Shown here: piece after piece, positions 47,288 to 59,600 of the stretch | How positions within the stretch are numbered: position 1 is the first letter of the stretch | Layout: every line of letters begins with the position of its first letter | DNA from: Zeus faber | Lineage: Eukaryota > Chordata > Actinopteri > Zeiformes > Zeidae | DNA length: 64,000 nucleotides | Assembly: GCA_960531495.1 (NCBI GenBank) | Contig: OY482855.1 | Coordinates: forward strand, 1,612,001-1,676,000 | Reading direction: 5' to 3' | Made by a program: the position numbers and the translations under genes | The notes under the pieces: model-generated | What the model was told of the DNA's origin: nothing | The model's input: the letters and a program-made list of their open reading frames with translations, nothing else | The model's database searches: none

Positions 47288-50200
47288 AAGATTGAAAGAT
47301 TGAAAGAAAGAATGAAAGATTGAAAGAAAGAATGAAAGAACGATCGAAAGAAAGAATGAAAGAATGAAAGAAAGATTGAAAGATTGAAAGAAATATTGAA
47401 AGAAAGAGAGAATGAAAGTAAGAAAGATGGAAAGAAAAATTGAAAGATTGAAAGATTGAAAGAAAGAATTAAAGAAAGATTGAATGATTGAAAGATTGAA
47501 AGAAAAATTGAAAGAAAGATTGAAGAAAAAAAGATTTAAAGAAAAAAATATTTAAAGAAAGATTGAAAGACTAAAAGTAAGAATGAAAAAAAAGATTGAA
47601 AGAAAGATTGAAAAAAGAAAGAACGATTGAAAGAAAGATTGAAAGAAAGATTGAAAGAAAGAATGAAAGTTTGAAAGAAAGATTGAAAGAAAGATTGAAA
47701 GAAAGATTGAAAGAAAGATTGAAAGACTGAAAGAAAAAATGAAAGAAAGATTAAAAGAGAGATTGAAAGATTGAAAGATTGAAAGAAAGAATGAAAGATT
47801 GAAAGAAAGAATGAAAGAATGAATGAAAGATTAAAAGATTGAAAGAAATATTGAAAAAAAGAAAGATTGAAAGTAAGAAAAATTGAAAGAATGAATGAAA
47901 GAAACAAAAAAAGACTGATAAAAAGAAAGAATGTTTGAGAGATCAAAATATTTAAAGAAAGAAAGATTGAAAGAAAGATTTTAAGACTGAATTAAAGAAT
48001 TAAAGAAAGATTGAAAGAAAGGTTGAAAGATAGAATGAAAGAAAGATTGAAAGATTGAAAGTTGTAAAGAAAGATTGAAAGAAAGATTTAAAGAAAGATT
48101 GAAAGACTAAAAAAAAGAATGAAAGAAAGATTGAAAGGTTGAAAGAAAGAATGAAAGAATGAAAGAAAGATTGAAAGATTGAAAGAAAGATTGGAAGAAA
48201 GAATGAAAGTATGAAAGAAAGATTGAAAGATCGAAGGAAAGATTGAAAGAACGATTGAAAGAAAGAATGAAAGAATGAAAGAAAGATTGAAAGATTGAAA
48301 GAAAGATTGAAAGTAATAAAGATTGAAAGAAGGAATGAAGGAAAAATTGAATGTTTGAAAGACTGAAAGAATGAATGAAAGAAAGCTTGAAAGAAAGATT
48401 GAAAGAAAGATTTTAAGAAAGGTTGAAAGACTGAAAGAAAGAATGAAAGAAAGAATGATTGAAAGATTGAAAGAAAGAATGAAAGATTGAAAGAAAGAAT
48501 ATAAGAACGATTGAAAGAAAGATTGAAAGTAAGATTGAAAGTTTGAAAGAAAGATTGAAAGACTGAAGGAAAGAATGAGTGAAAGATTGAAAGAAAGATT
48601 AAAAGAAAAAAAGATTGAAAGTATTAAAGACTGAAAAAAATATTGAAAGAAAGATTGAAAGATTGAAAGATAGAATGAAAGAAAGATTGAAAGATTGAAA
48701 GATTGAAAGAAAGAATGAAAGAAAGATTGAAAGAAAAAAATATTGAAGGAAAGATTGAAAGATTGAATGACTGAAAGAAAGAATGACTGAAAGAAAGATT
48801 GACAGACAGAAAGATTGAAAGAAAGAATGAAAGAAAGATTGAAAGAAAGAATGAAAGAAAGATTGAAAGTTTGAAAGAAAGATTGAAAGAAAGATTGAAA
48901 GACTGAAAGAAAGAATGAAAGGCAGATTGAAAGAAAGATTGAAAGTAAGAAAGATTGAAAGAAAGAATGAAAGAAAGATTGAAAGATTGCAAGAAAGAAT
49001 GAAAGAAATATTGAAAGATTGAAATATTGAAAGAAAGAATGAAAGAAAGATTGAAAGATTGAAAGAAAGATTGAAAGAAAGATTGAAAGAAAGAATGAAA
49101 GAAAGATTGAAAGAAAGAATGAAAGAAAGATTGAAAGTTTGAAAGAAAGATTGAAAGAAAGATTTATAGAAAGATTGAAAGACTGAAAGAAAGAATGAAA
49201 GAAAGATTGAAAGATTGAAAGATTGAAAGATTGAAAGAGAGAATGAAAGAAAGATTGAAAGAAAAAAATATTGAAGGAAAGATTGAAAGATTGAATGACT
49301 GAAAGAAAGAAAGACTGAAAGAAAGATTGACAGACAGAAAGATTGAAAGAAAGAATGAAAGAAAGATTGAAAGAAAGAATGAAAGAAAGATTGAAAGTTT
49401 GAAAGAAAGATTGAAAGAAAGATTTAAAGAAAGATTGAAAGACTGAAAGAAAGAATGAAAGGCAGATTGAAAGAAAGATTGAAAGTAAGAAAGATTGAAA
49501 GAAAGAATGAAAGAAAGATTGAAAGATTGCAAGAAAGAATGAAAGAAATATTGAAAGATTGAAATATTGAAAGAAAGAATGAAAGAAAGATTGAAAGATT
49601 GAAAGAAAGATTGAAAGAAAGATTGAAAGAAAGAATGAAAGAAAGATTGAAAGATTGAAAGAAAGATTGAAAGAAAGATTGAAAGAAAGAATGAAAGAAA
49701 GATTGAAAGAAAGAATGAAAGAAAGATTGAAAGTTTGAAAGAAAGATTGAAAGAAAGATTTATAGAAAGATTGAAAGACTGAAAGAAAGAATGAAAGGCA
49801 GATTGAAAGAAAGATTGAAAGTAAGAAAGATTGAAAGAAAGAATGAAAGAAAGATTGAAAGATTGCAAGAAAGAATGAAAGAAATATTGAAAGATTGAAA
49901 TATTGAAAGAAAGAATGAAAGAAAGATTGAAAGATTGAAAGAAAGATTGAAAGAAAGATTGAAAGATTGAAATAAAGATTGAAAGTTTGAAAGAAAGATT
50001 GAAAGAAAGATTTAAAGAAAGAAAGATTGAAAGATTGAATGATTGATAGAAAGACTGAAAGAAAGAATGACGGACAGAAAGATTGAAAGAAAGAATGAAA
50101 GAAAGATTGAAATAAAGAATGAAAGAAAGATTGAAAGAAAGATTGAAAGAAAGAAAGATTGAAAGATTGAATGATTGATAGAAAGACTGAAAGAAAGAAT

Positions 50201-50398
50201 GACGGACGGAAAGATTGAAAGAAAGAATGAAAGAAAGATTGAAAAAAAGATTGAAAGACTGAAAGAAAGAATGAAAGAAACATTGAAAGATTAAACAATT
50301 GAAAGAAAGATTGCAAGAAAGATGGAAAGAATGAAAGATTGAAATAATGATTGAAAGTTTGAAAGAATGATGAAAGAAAGATTTAAACAAAGAAAGAT
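47288..50398 (+). repeat. GA-rich tetramer-lattice array, block G2
   Basis: The GA array of unit copy 2. It holds the deletion junction at 50096-50112, where the two source segments share the 17-bp word tgaaagaaagattgaaa. It contains nothing other than array words. Confidence 0.9.
50096..50112. other. Breakpoint of 10.85-kb internal deletion in unit copy 2
   Basis: To the left the sequence follows the 35.87-kb region of copy 1 (gacggacagaaag). To the right it follows the 46.74-kb region (gaaataaagaatgaaag, then gacggacggaaag). The shared 17 bases prevent a more exact placement and suggest exchange between misaligned array words. Confidence 0.82.
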
Positions 50399-50431
50399 TA
50401 CATTTACATTTACATTTAGTCATTTAGCAGA

Positions 50432-50448
50432 CGCTTTTATCCAAAGCG
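50432..50448 (-). other. LINE 3' hairpin with GGATA loop, copy 3
   Basis: Intact CGCTTT/AAAGCG stem with GGATA loop on the minus strand. Confidence 0.85.
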
Positions 50449-50553
50449 ACTTACAAGGGAGAATAACATTCAGCTACATTGCGACAGAGATTAGTGTAAC
50501 AACAACATTGGTGTAACAATAAATTCTGCAAGGTGGTGCTAAGTAATTGTAGA

Positions 50554-50661
50554 TTAGGACAGGAGGTACTCACTGAAGAGCTGGGTCTTCAGGTGCTTCT
50601 TAAAGACAGAGAGTGAGGTCCCCGCTCTGGTCATTTTTGGCAGCTCGTTCCACCAACGTGG
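50554..50661 (-). pseudogene. C-terminal remnant of LINE reverse-transcriptase ORF, copy 3
   Basis: The same 35-codon tail and stop as in copies 1 and 2. No upstream coding sequence is present, only GA array. Confidence 0.78.
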
Positions 50662-53600
50662 AAGATTGAAAGATTGAAAGAAAGAATGAAAGATTGAAAG
50701 AAAGAATGAAAGAACGATCGAAAGAAAGAATGAAAGAATGAAAGAAAGATTGAAAGATTGAAAGAAATATTGAAAGAAAGAGAGAATGAAAGTAAGAAAG
50801 ATGGAAAGAAAAATTGAAAGATTGAAAGATTGAAAGAAAGAATTAAAGAAAGATTGAATGATTGAAAGATTGAAAGAAAAATTGAAAGAAAGATTGAAGA
50901 AAAAAAGATTTAAAGAAAAAAATATTTAAAGAAAGATTGAAAGACTAAAAGTAAGAATGAAAAAAAAGATTGAAAGAAAGATTGAAAAAAGAAAGAACGA
51001 TTGAAAGAAAGATTGAAAGAAAGATTGAAAGAAAGAATGAAAGTTTGAAAGAAAGATTGAAAGAAAGATTGAAAGAAAGATTGAAAGAAAGATTGAAAGA
51101 CTGAAAGAAAAAATGAAAGAAAGATTAAAAGAGAGATTGAAAGATTGAAAGATTGAAAGAAAGAATGAAAGATTGAAAGAAAGAATGAAAGAATGAATGA
51201 AAGATTAAAAGATTGAAAGAAATATTGAAAAAAAGAAAGATTGAAAGTAAGAAAAATTGAAAGAATGAATGAAAGAAACAAAAAAAGACTGATAAAAAGA
51301 AAGAATGTTTGAGAGATCAAAATATTTAAAGAAAGAAAGATTGAAAGAAAGATTTTAAGACTGAATTAAAGAATTAAAGAAAGATTGAAAGAAAGGTTGA
51401 AAGATAGAATGAAAGAAAGATTGAAAGATTGAAAGTTGTAAAGAAAGATTGAAAGAAAGATTTAAAGAAAGATTGAAAGACTAAAAAAAAGAATGAAAGA
51501 AAGATTGAAAGGTTGAAAGAAAGAATGAAAGAATGAAAGAAAGATTGAAAGATTGAAAGAAAGATTGGAAGAAAGAATGAAAGTATGAAAGAAAGATTGA
51601 AAGATCGAAGGAAAGATTGAAAGAACGATTGAAAGAAAGAATGAAAGAATGAAAGAAAGATTGAAAGATTGAAAGAAAGATTGAAAGTAATAAAGATTGA
51701 AAGAAGGAATGAAGGAAAAATTGAATGTTTGAAAGACTGAAAGAATGAATGAAAGAAAGCTTGAAAGAAAGATTGAAAGAAAGATTTTAAGAAAGGTTGA
51801 AAGACTGAAAGAAAGAATGAAAGAAAGAATGATTGAAAGATTGAAAGAAAGAATGAAAGATTGAAAGAAAGAATATAAGAACGATTGAAAGAAAGATTGA
51901 AAGTAAGATTGAAAGTTTGAAAGAAAGATTGAAAGACTGAAGGAAAGAATGAGTGAAAGATTGAAAGAAAGATTAAAAGAAAAAAAGATTGAAAGTATTA
52001 AAGACTGAAAAAAATATTGAAAGAAAGATTGAAAGATTGAAAGATAGAATGAAAGAAAGATTGAAAGATTGAAAGATTGAAAGAAAGAATGAAAGAAAGA
52101 TTGAAAGAAAAAAATATTGAAGGAAAGATTGAAAGATTGAATGACTGAAAGAAAGAATGACTGAAAGAAAGATTGACAGACAGAAAGATTGAAAGAAAGA
52201 ATGAAAGAAAGATTGAAAGAAAGAATGAAAGAAAGATTGAAAGTTTGAAAGAAAGATTGAAAGAAAGATTGAAAGACTGAAAGAAAGAATGAAAGGCAGA
52301 TTGAAAGAAAGATTGAAAGTAAGAAAGATTGAAAGAAAGAATGAAAGAAAGATTGAAAGATTGCAAGAAAGAATGAAAGAAATATTGAAAGATTGAAATA
52401 TTGAAAGAAAGAATGAAAGAAAGATTGAAAGATTGAAAGAAAGATTGAAAGAAAGATTGAAAGAAAGAATGAAAGAAAGATTGAAAGAAAGAATGAAAGA
52501 AAGATTGAAAGTTTGAAAGAAAGATTGAAAGAAAGATTTATAGAAAGATTGAAAGACTGAAAGAAAGAATGAAAGAAAGATTGAAAGATTGAAAGATTGA
52601 AAGATTGAAAGAGAGAATGAAAGAAAGATTGAAAGAAAAAAATATTGAAGGAAAGATTGAAAGATTGAATGACTGAAAGAAAGAAAGACTGAAAGAAAGA
52701 TTGACAGACAGAAAGATTGAAAGAAAGAATGAAAGAAAGATTGAAAGAAAGAATGAAAGAAAGATTGAAAGTTTGAAAGAAAGATTGAAAGAAAGATTTA
52801 AAGAAAGATTGAAAGACTGAAAGAAAGAATGAAAGGCAGATTGAAAGAAAGATTGAAAGTAAGAAAGATTGAAAGAAAGAATGAAAGAAAGATTGAAAGA
52901 TTGCAAGAAAGAATGAAAGAAATATTGAAAGATTGAAATATTGAAAGAAAGAATGAAAGAAAGATTGAAAGATTGAAAGAAAGATTGAAAGAAAGATTGA
53001 AAGAAAGAATGAAAGAAAGATTGAAAGATTGAAAGAAAGATTGAAAGAAAGATTGAAAGAAAGAATGAAAGAAAGATTGAAAGAAAGAATGAAAGAAAGA
53101 TTGAAAGTTTGAAAGAAAGATTGAAAGAAAGATTTATAGAAAGATTGAAAGACTGAAAGAAAGAATGAAAGGCAGATTGAAAGAAAGATTGAAAGTAAGA
53201 AAGATTGAAAGAAAGAATGAAAGAAAGATTGAAAGATTGCAAGAAAGAATGAAAGAAATATTGAAAGATTGAAATATTGAAAGAAAGAATGAAAGAAAGA
53301 TTGAAAGATTGAAAGAAAGATTGAAAGAAAGATTGAAAGATTGAAATAAAGATTGAAAGTTTGAAAGAAAGATTGAAAGAAAGATTTAAAGAAAGAAAGA
53401 TTGAAAGATTGAATGATTGATAGAAAGACTGAAAGAAAGAATGACGGACAGAAAGATTGAAAGAAAGAATGAAAGAAAGATTGAAAAAAAGATTGAAAGA
53501 CTGAAAGAAAGAATGAAAGAAACATTGAAAGATTAAACAATTGAAAGAAAGATTGCAAGAAAGATGGAAAGTAAGATTGAAAGAAATAAAGATTGAAAGA

Positions 53601-56600
53601 AATAACAAAAGAAAGATTGAAAGAAATAATGAAAGAAATATTGAAAGACTGAAAGAAAGAATGAAAGGCAGATTGAAAGAAAGATTGAAAGTAAGAAAAA
53701 TTGAAAGAAAGAATCAAAGAAAGATTGAAAGATTGCAAGAAAGAATGAAAGAAATATTGAAAGATTGAAATATTGAAAGAAAGAATGAAAGAAAGATTGA
53801 AAGATTGAAAGAAAGATTGAAAGAAAGATTGAATGAAAGATTGAAAGAAAGATTGAAAGAATGATTTAAACAAAGAAAGATTGAAAGTAAGAAAGATTGA
53901 AAGAAATATTGAACGAAAGATTGAAAGAAAGGATGAAAGAAAGATTGAAAGAAAGATTGAAAGATTGAAATATTGAAAGAAAGAATGAAAGAAAGATTGA
54001 AAGATTGAAAGATTGAAAGATTGAAATAAAGATTGGAAGTTTGAAAGAAAGATTGAAAGAAAGATTTAAAGAAAGATTGAAAGACTGAAAGAAAAAATGA
54101 AAGGCAGTTTGAAAGAAAGATTGAAAGTAAGAAAGATTGAAAGAAAGAATGAAAGAAAGATTGAAAGATTGCAAGAAAGAATGAAAGAAATATTGAAAGA
54201 TTGAAATATTGAAAGAAAGAATTAAAGAAAGATTGAAAGATTGAAAGAATGATTGAAAGAAAGATCTAAATAAAGATTGAAAGTTTGAAAGAAAGAAAGA
54301 AAGATTGAAAGAAAGATTGAAAGAAAGATTGAAAGAAAGAATGAAACAAAGATTGAAAAAGGATGAAAGAAAGATTGAAAGAAAGATTGAAAGAAAGAAA
54401 GATTGAAAGATTGAATGATTGAAAGAAAGACTGAAAGAAAGAATGACGGACAGAAAGATTGAAAGAAAGAATGAAAGAAATATTGAAAAAAAGAGTGAAA
54501 GATTAAACAATTGAAAGAAAGATTGCAAGAAAGATGGAAAGAATGAAAGATTGAAATAATGATTGAAAGTTTGAAAGAAAGATTGAAAGAAAGATTGAAA
54601 GATTTAAAGAAAGAATGAAAGAAAGATTGAAAGATTGAAATATTGAAAGAAAGAATGAAAGAATGAAAGATAGATTGAAAGACTGAAAGAAATATTGCAA
54701 GAAGGAGAGAATGAAAGTAAGAAAGATTGAATGAAAAATTGAAAGATTGAAAGATTGAAAGAAAGAATGAAAGAAAGATTGAAAAATTGAAAGAGATACT
54801 GAAAGAAAGAAAGAAAGATTGAAAGTAAGAACGATTGAAAGAAAGCTTGAAACGAAAGATTGAAAGAAAGAATGAAAGAAAGATTGAAAGATTGAACGAT
54901 TGAAAGAAAGAATGAAAGATTGAAAGAAAGAATAAAAGAACGATTGAAAGAAAGAATGAAAGAATGAAAGAAAGATTGAAAGATTGAAAGAATATTGAAA
55001 GAAAGAGAGAATGAAAGTAAGAAAGATTGAAAGAAAGATTGAAAGTAAAAAAGATTGAAAGAAAGAATGAAAGAAAAATTGAAAGATTGAAAGATTGAAA
55101 GAAAGATTTAAAGAAAGATTTAAAGAAAGATTGAAAGACTGAAAGAAAGAATGAATAAAAGAATTAAAGAAAGATTGAAAGATCGAAAGATTGAAAGATT
55201 GAAAGAAAGATTGAAAAAAGAATGATTAAAAGAAAGAAAGATTTAAAGAATGAAAGATTTAAAGAAAGATTGAAAGACTAAAAGTAAGAATGAAAAAAAA
55301 GAATGAAAGAAAGATTGAAAGATTGAAAGATTGAAAGAAAGAATGAAAGATTGAAAGAAAGAATGAAAGAACGATTGAAAGAAAGAATGAAAGAATGAAA
55401 GAAAGATTGAAAGATTGAAAGAAATATTGAAAGAAAGAGAGAATGAAAGTAAGAAAGATGGAAAGAAAAATTGAAAGATTGAAAGATTGAAAGAAAGAAT
55501 TAAAGAAAGATTGAATGATTGAAAGATTGAAAGAAAAATTGAAAGAAAGATTGAAAAAAAGATTGAAAGAAATAAAGATTGAAAGAAATAACAAAAGAAA
55601 GATTGAAAGAAATATTGAAAGACTGAAAGAAAGAATGAAAGGCAGATTGAAAGAAAGATTGAAAGTAAGAAAAATTGAAAGAAAGAATCAAAGAAAGATT
55701 GAAAGATTGCAAGAAAGAATGAAAGAAATATTGAAAGATTGAAATATTGAAAGAAAGAATGAAAGAAAGATTGAAAGATTGAAAGAAAGATTGAAAGAAA
55801 GATTGAATGAAAGATTGAAAGAAAGATTGTAAGAATGATTTAAACAAAGAAAGATTGAAAGTAAGAAAGATTGAAAGAAATATTGAACGAAAGATTGAAA
55901 GAAAGGATGAAAGAAAGATTGAAAGAAAGATTGAAAGATTGAAATATTGAAAGAAAGAATGAAAGAAAGATTGAAAGATTGAAAGATTGAAAGATTGAAA
56001 GATTGAAATAAAGATTGGAAGTTTGAAAGAAAGATTTAAAGAAAGATTGAAAGACTGAAAGAAAAAATGAAAGGCAGTTTGAAAGAAAGATTGAAAGTAA
56101 GAAAGATTGAAAGAAAGAATGAAAGAAAGATTGAAAGATTGCAAGAAAGAATGAAAGAAATATTGAAAGATTGAAATATTGAAAGAAAGAATGAAAGAAA
56201 GATTGAAAGATTGAAAGAATGATTGAAAGAAAGATTGAAATAAAGATTGAAAGTTTGAAAGAAAGAAAGAAAGATTGAAAGAAAGATTGAAAGAAAGATT
56301 GAAAGAAAGAATGAAACAAAGATTGAAATAAAGAATGAAAGAAAGATTGAAAGAAAGATTGAAAGAAAGAAAGATTGAATGATTGAAAGAAAGACTGAAA
56401 GAAAGAATGACGGACAGAAAGATTGAAAGAAAGAATGAAAGAAATATTGAAAAAAAGATTGAAAGATTAAACAATTGAAAGAAAGATTGCAAGAAAGATG
56501 GAAAGAATGAAAGATTGAAATAATGATTGAAAGTTTGAAAGAAAGATTGAAAGAAAGATTGAAAGATTTAAAGAAAGAATGAAAGAAAGATTGAAAGATT

Positions 56601-59600
56601 GAAATATTGAAAGAAAGAATGAAAGAATGAAAGATAGATTGAAAGACTGAAAGAAATATTGAAAGAAGGAGAGAATGAAAGTAAGAAAGATTGAATGAAA
56701 AATTGAAAGATTGAAAGATTGAAAGAAAGAATGAAAGAAAGATTGAAAAATTGAAAGAAATACTGAAAGAAAGAAAGAAAGATTGAAAGTAGGAACGATT
56801 GAAAGAAAGCTTGAAACAAAAGATTGAAAGAAAGAATGAAAGAAAGATTGAAAGATTGAACGATTGAAAGAAAGAATGAAAGATTGAAAGAAAGAATAAA
56901 AGAACGATTGAAAGAAAGAATGAAAGAATGAAAGAAAGATTGAAAGATTGAAAGAATATTGAAAGAAAGAGAGAATGAAAGTAAGAAAGATTGAAAGAAA
57001 GATTGAAAGTAAAAAAGATTGAAAGAAAGAATGAAAGAAAAATTGAAAGATTGAAAGATTGAAAGAAAGATTTAAAGAAAGATTTAAAGAAAGATTGAAA
57101 GACTGAAAGAAAGAATGAATAAAAGAATTAAAGAAAGATTGAAAGATCGAAAGATTGAAAGATTGAAAGAAAGATTGAAAAAAGAATGATTAAAAGAAAG
57201 AAAGATTTAAAGAATGAAAGATTTAAAGAAAGATTGAAAGACTAAAAGTAAGAATGAAAAAAAAGAATGAAAGAAAGATTGAAAGATTGAAAGATTGAAA
57301 GAAAGAATGAAAGATTGAAAGAAAGAATGAAAGAACGATTGAAAGAAAGAATGAAAGAATGAAAGAAAGATTGAAAGATTGAAAGAAATATTGAAAGAAA
57401 GAGAGAATGAAAGTAAGAAAGATGGAAAGATTGAAAGAAAGAATTAAAGAAAGATTGAATGATTGAAAGATTGAAAGAAAAATTGAAAGAAAGATTGAAG
57501 AAAGAAAGATTTAAAGAAAAAAAGATTTAAAGAAAGATTGAAAGACTAAAAGTAAGAATGAAAAAAAAGATTGAAAGAAAGATTGAAAAAAGAAAGAAAG
57601 ATTGAAAGAAAGCTTGAAAGAAAGATTGAAAGAAAGAATGAAAGTTTGAAAGAAAGATTGAAAGAAAGATTGAAAGACTGAAAGAAAAAATGAAAGAAAG
57701 ATTAAAAGAGAGATTGAAAGATTGAAAGATTGAAAGAAAGAATGAAAGATTGAAAGAAAGAAACAAAAAAAGACTGATAAAAAGAAAGAATGTTTGAAAG
57801 ATCAAAATATTTAAAGAAAGAAAGATTGAAAGAAAGGTTGAAAGATAGAATGAAAGAAAGATTGAAAGATTGAAAGTTGTAAAGAAAGATTGAAAGAAAG
57901 ATTTAAAGAAAGATTGAAAGACTAAAAAAAAGAATGAAAGAAAGATTGAAAGGTTGAAAGAAAGAATGAAAGAATGAAAGAAAGATTGAAAGATTGAAAG
58001 AAAGATTGGAAGAAAGAATGAAAGTATGAAAGAAAGATTGAAAGATCGAAGGAAAGATTGAAAGAACGATTGAAAGAAAGAATGAAAGAAAGATTGAAAG
58101 CTTGAAAGAAGGATTGAAAGAAAGATTTTAAGAAAGGTTGAAAGACTGAAAGAAAGAATGAAAGAAAGAATGATTGAAAGATTGAAAGAAAGAATGAAAG
58201 ATTGAAAGAAAGAATATAAGAACGATTGAAAGAAAGATTGAAAGTAAGATTGAAAGTTTGAAAGAAAAATTGAAAGAAAAATTGAAAGAAAGATTGAAAG
58301 ACTGAAGGAAAGAATGAGTGAAAGATTGAAAGAAAGATTAAAAGAAAAAAAGATTGAAAGTATTAAAGACTGAAAAAAATATTGAAAGAAAGATTGAAAG
58401 ATTGAAAGATAGAATGAAAGAAAGATTGAAAGATTGAAAGATTGAAAGAAAGAATTAAAGAAAGATTGAAAGACTGAAAAAAATATTGAAAGAAAGATTG
58501 AAAGATTGAAAGATAGAATGAAAGAAAGATTGAAAGATTGAAAGATTGAAAGAAAGAATGAAAGAAAGATTGAAAGACTGAAAGAAAGAATGAAAGAAAG
58601 ATTGAAAGTGCGAAAGAAAGAATGAAAGAATTAAAGAAAGATTGAAAGAAATATTGAAAGAAAGAATGAAAGATTGAAAGAAAGAATGAAAGTAATAAAG
58701 ATTAAAAGAAGGAATGAAGGAAAAATTGAATGTTTGAAAGACTGAAAGAATGAATGAAAGAAAGCTTGAAAGAAAGATTGAAAGAAAGATTTTAAGAAAG
58801 GTTGAAAGAATGAAAGAAAGAATGAAAGAAAGAATGATTGAAAGATTGAAAGAAAGAATGAAAGATTGAAAGAAAGAATATAAGAACGATTGAAAGAAAG
58901 ATTGAAAGTAAGATTGAAAGTTTGAAAGAAAGATTGAAAGAAAAATTGAAAGAAAGATTGAAAGACTGAAGGAAAGAATGAGTGAAAGATTGAAAGAAAG
59001 ATTAAAAGAAAAAAAGATTGAAAGTATTAAAGACTGAAAAAAATATTTAAAGAAAGATTGAAAGATTGAAAGATAGAATGAAAGAAAGATTGAAAGATTG
59101 AAAGATTGAAAGAAAGAATGAAAGAAAGATTGAAAGACTGAAAGAAAGAATGAAAGAAAGATTGAAAGTGCGAAAGAAAGAATGAAAGAATTAAAGAAAG
59201 ATTGAAAGAAATATTGAAAGAAAGAATGAAAGATTGAAAGAAAGAATGAAAAAAAGATTGTAAGAAAGAATGAAAGAAAGATTGAAAGATTGAAAGAAAG
59301 ATTGAAAGAAAGATTGAATGTTTGAAAGAAAGATTGAAAGAAAGATTTAAAGAAAGATTGAAAGATTGAAAGAAAGATTGAAAGATAGATTTAAAGAAAG
59401 ATTGAAAGACTGAAAGAAAGATTGAAAGAAAGAAATATTTATAGAAAGAATGAAAGAAAGATTGAAAAAAGAAAGATAGATTGAAAGAAAGATTGAAAGA
59501 TTGAAAGAAAGAATGAAAGAAAGATTTAAAAAAAGATTGAAAAAAAGAAAGATTGAAAGAAAGATTGAAAGACAGATTGAAAGACTGAAGGAAAGAATGA

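Larger units (their letters stand above)
47025..50398 (+). repeat. Large LINE-tagged unit, copy 2 (3.37 kb, internally deleted)
   Basis: It starts with the LINE fragment and follows unit copy 1 (offset 14391, then 14227 past the 164-bp duplication) to about 50112, equivalent to 35885 in copy 1. From 50113 it matches 46739-47024 of copy 1 at offset 3374. The missing segment is 35886-46738, 10853 bp. Adding the 164 bp accounts exactly for the length difference between copies 1 and 2. Confidence 0.88.
50399..50661 (-). mobile_element. 5'-truncated L2-clade LINE fragment, copy 3
   Basis: Same 263-bp fragment and identical ends as the other two, with gcgacttaca as in copy 2. The three copies share one truncation point and matching flanks, so they descend from a single insertion amplified with the host array. 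Confidence 0.85.
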
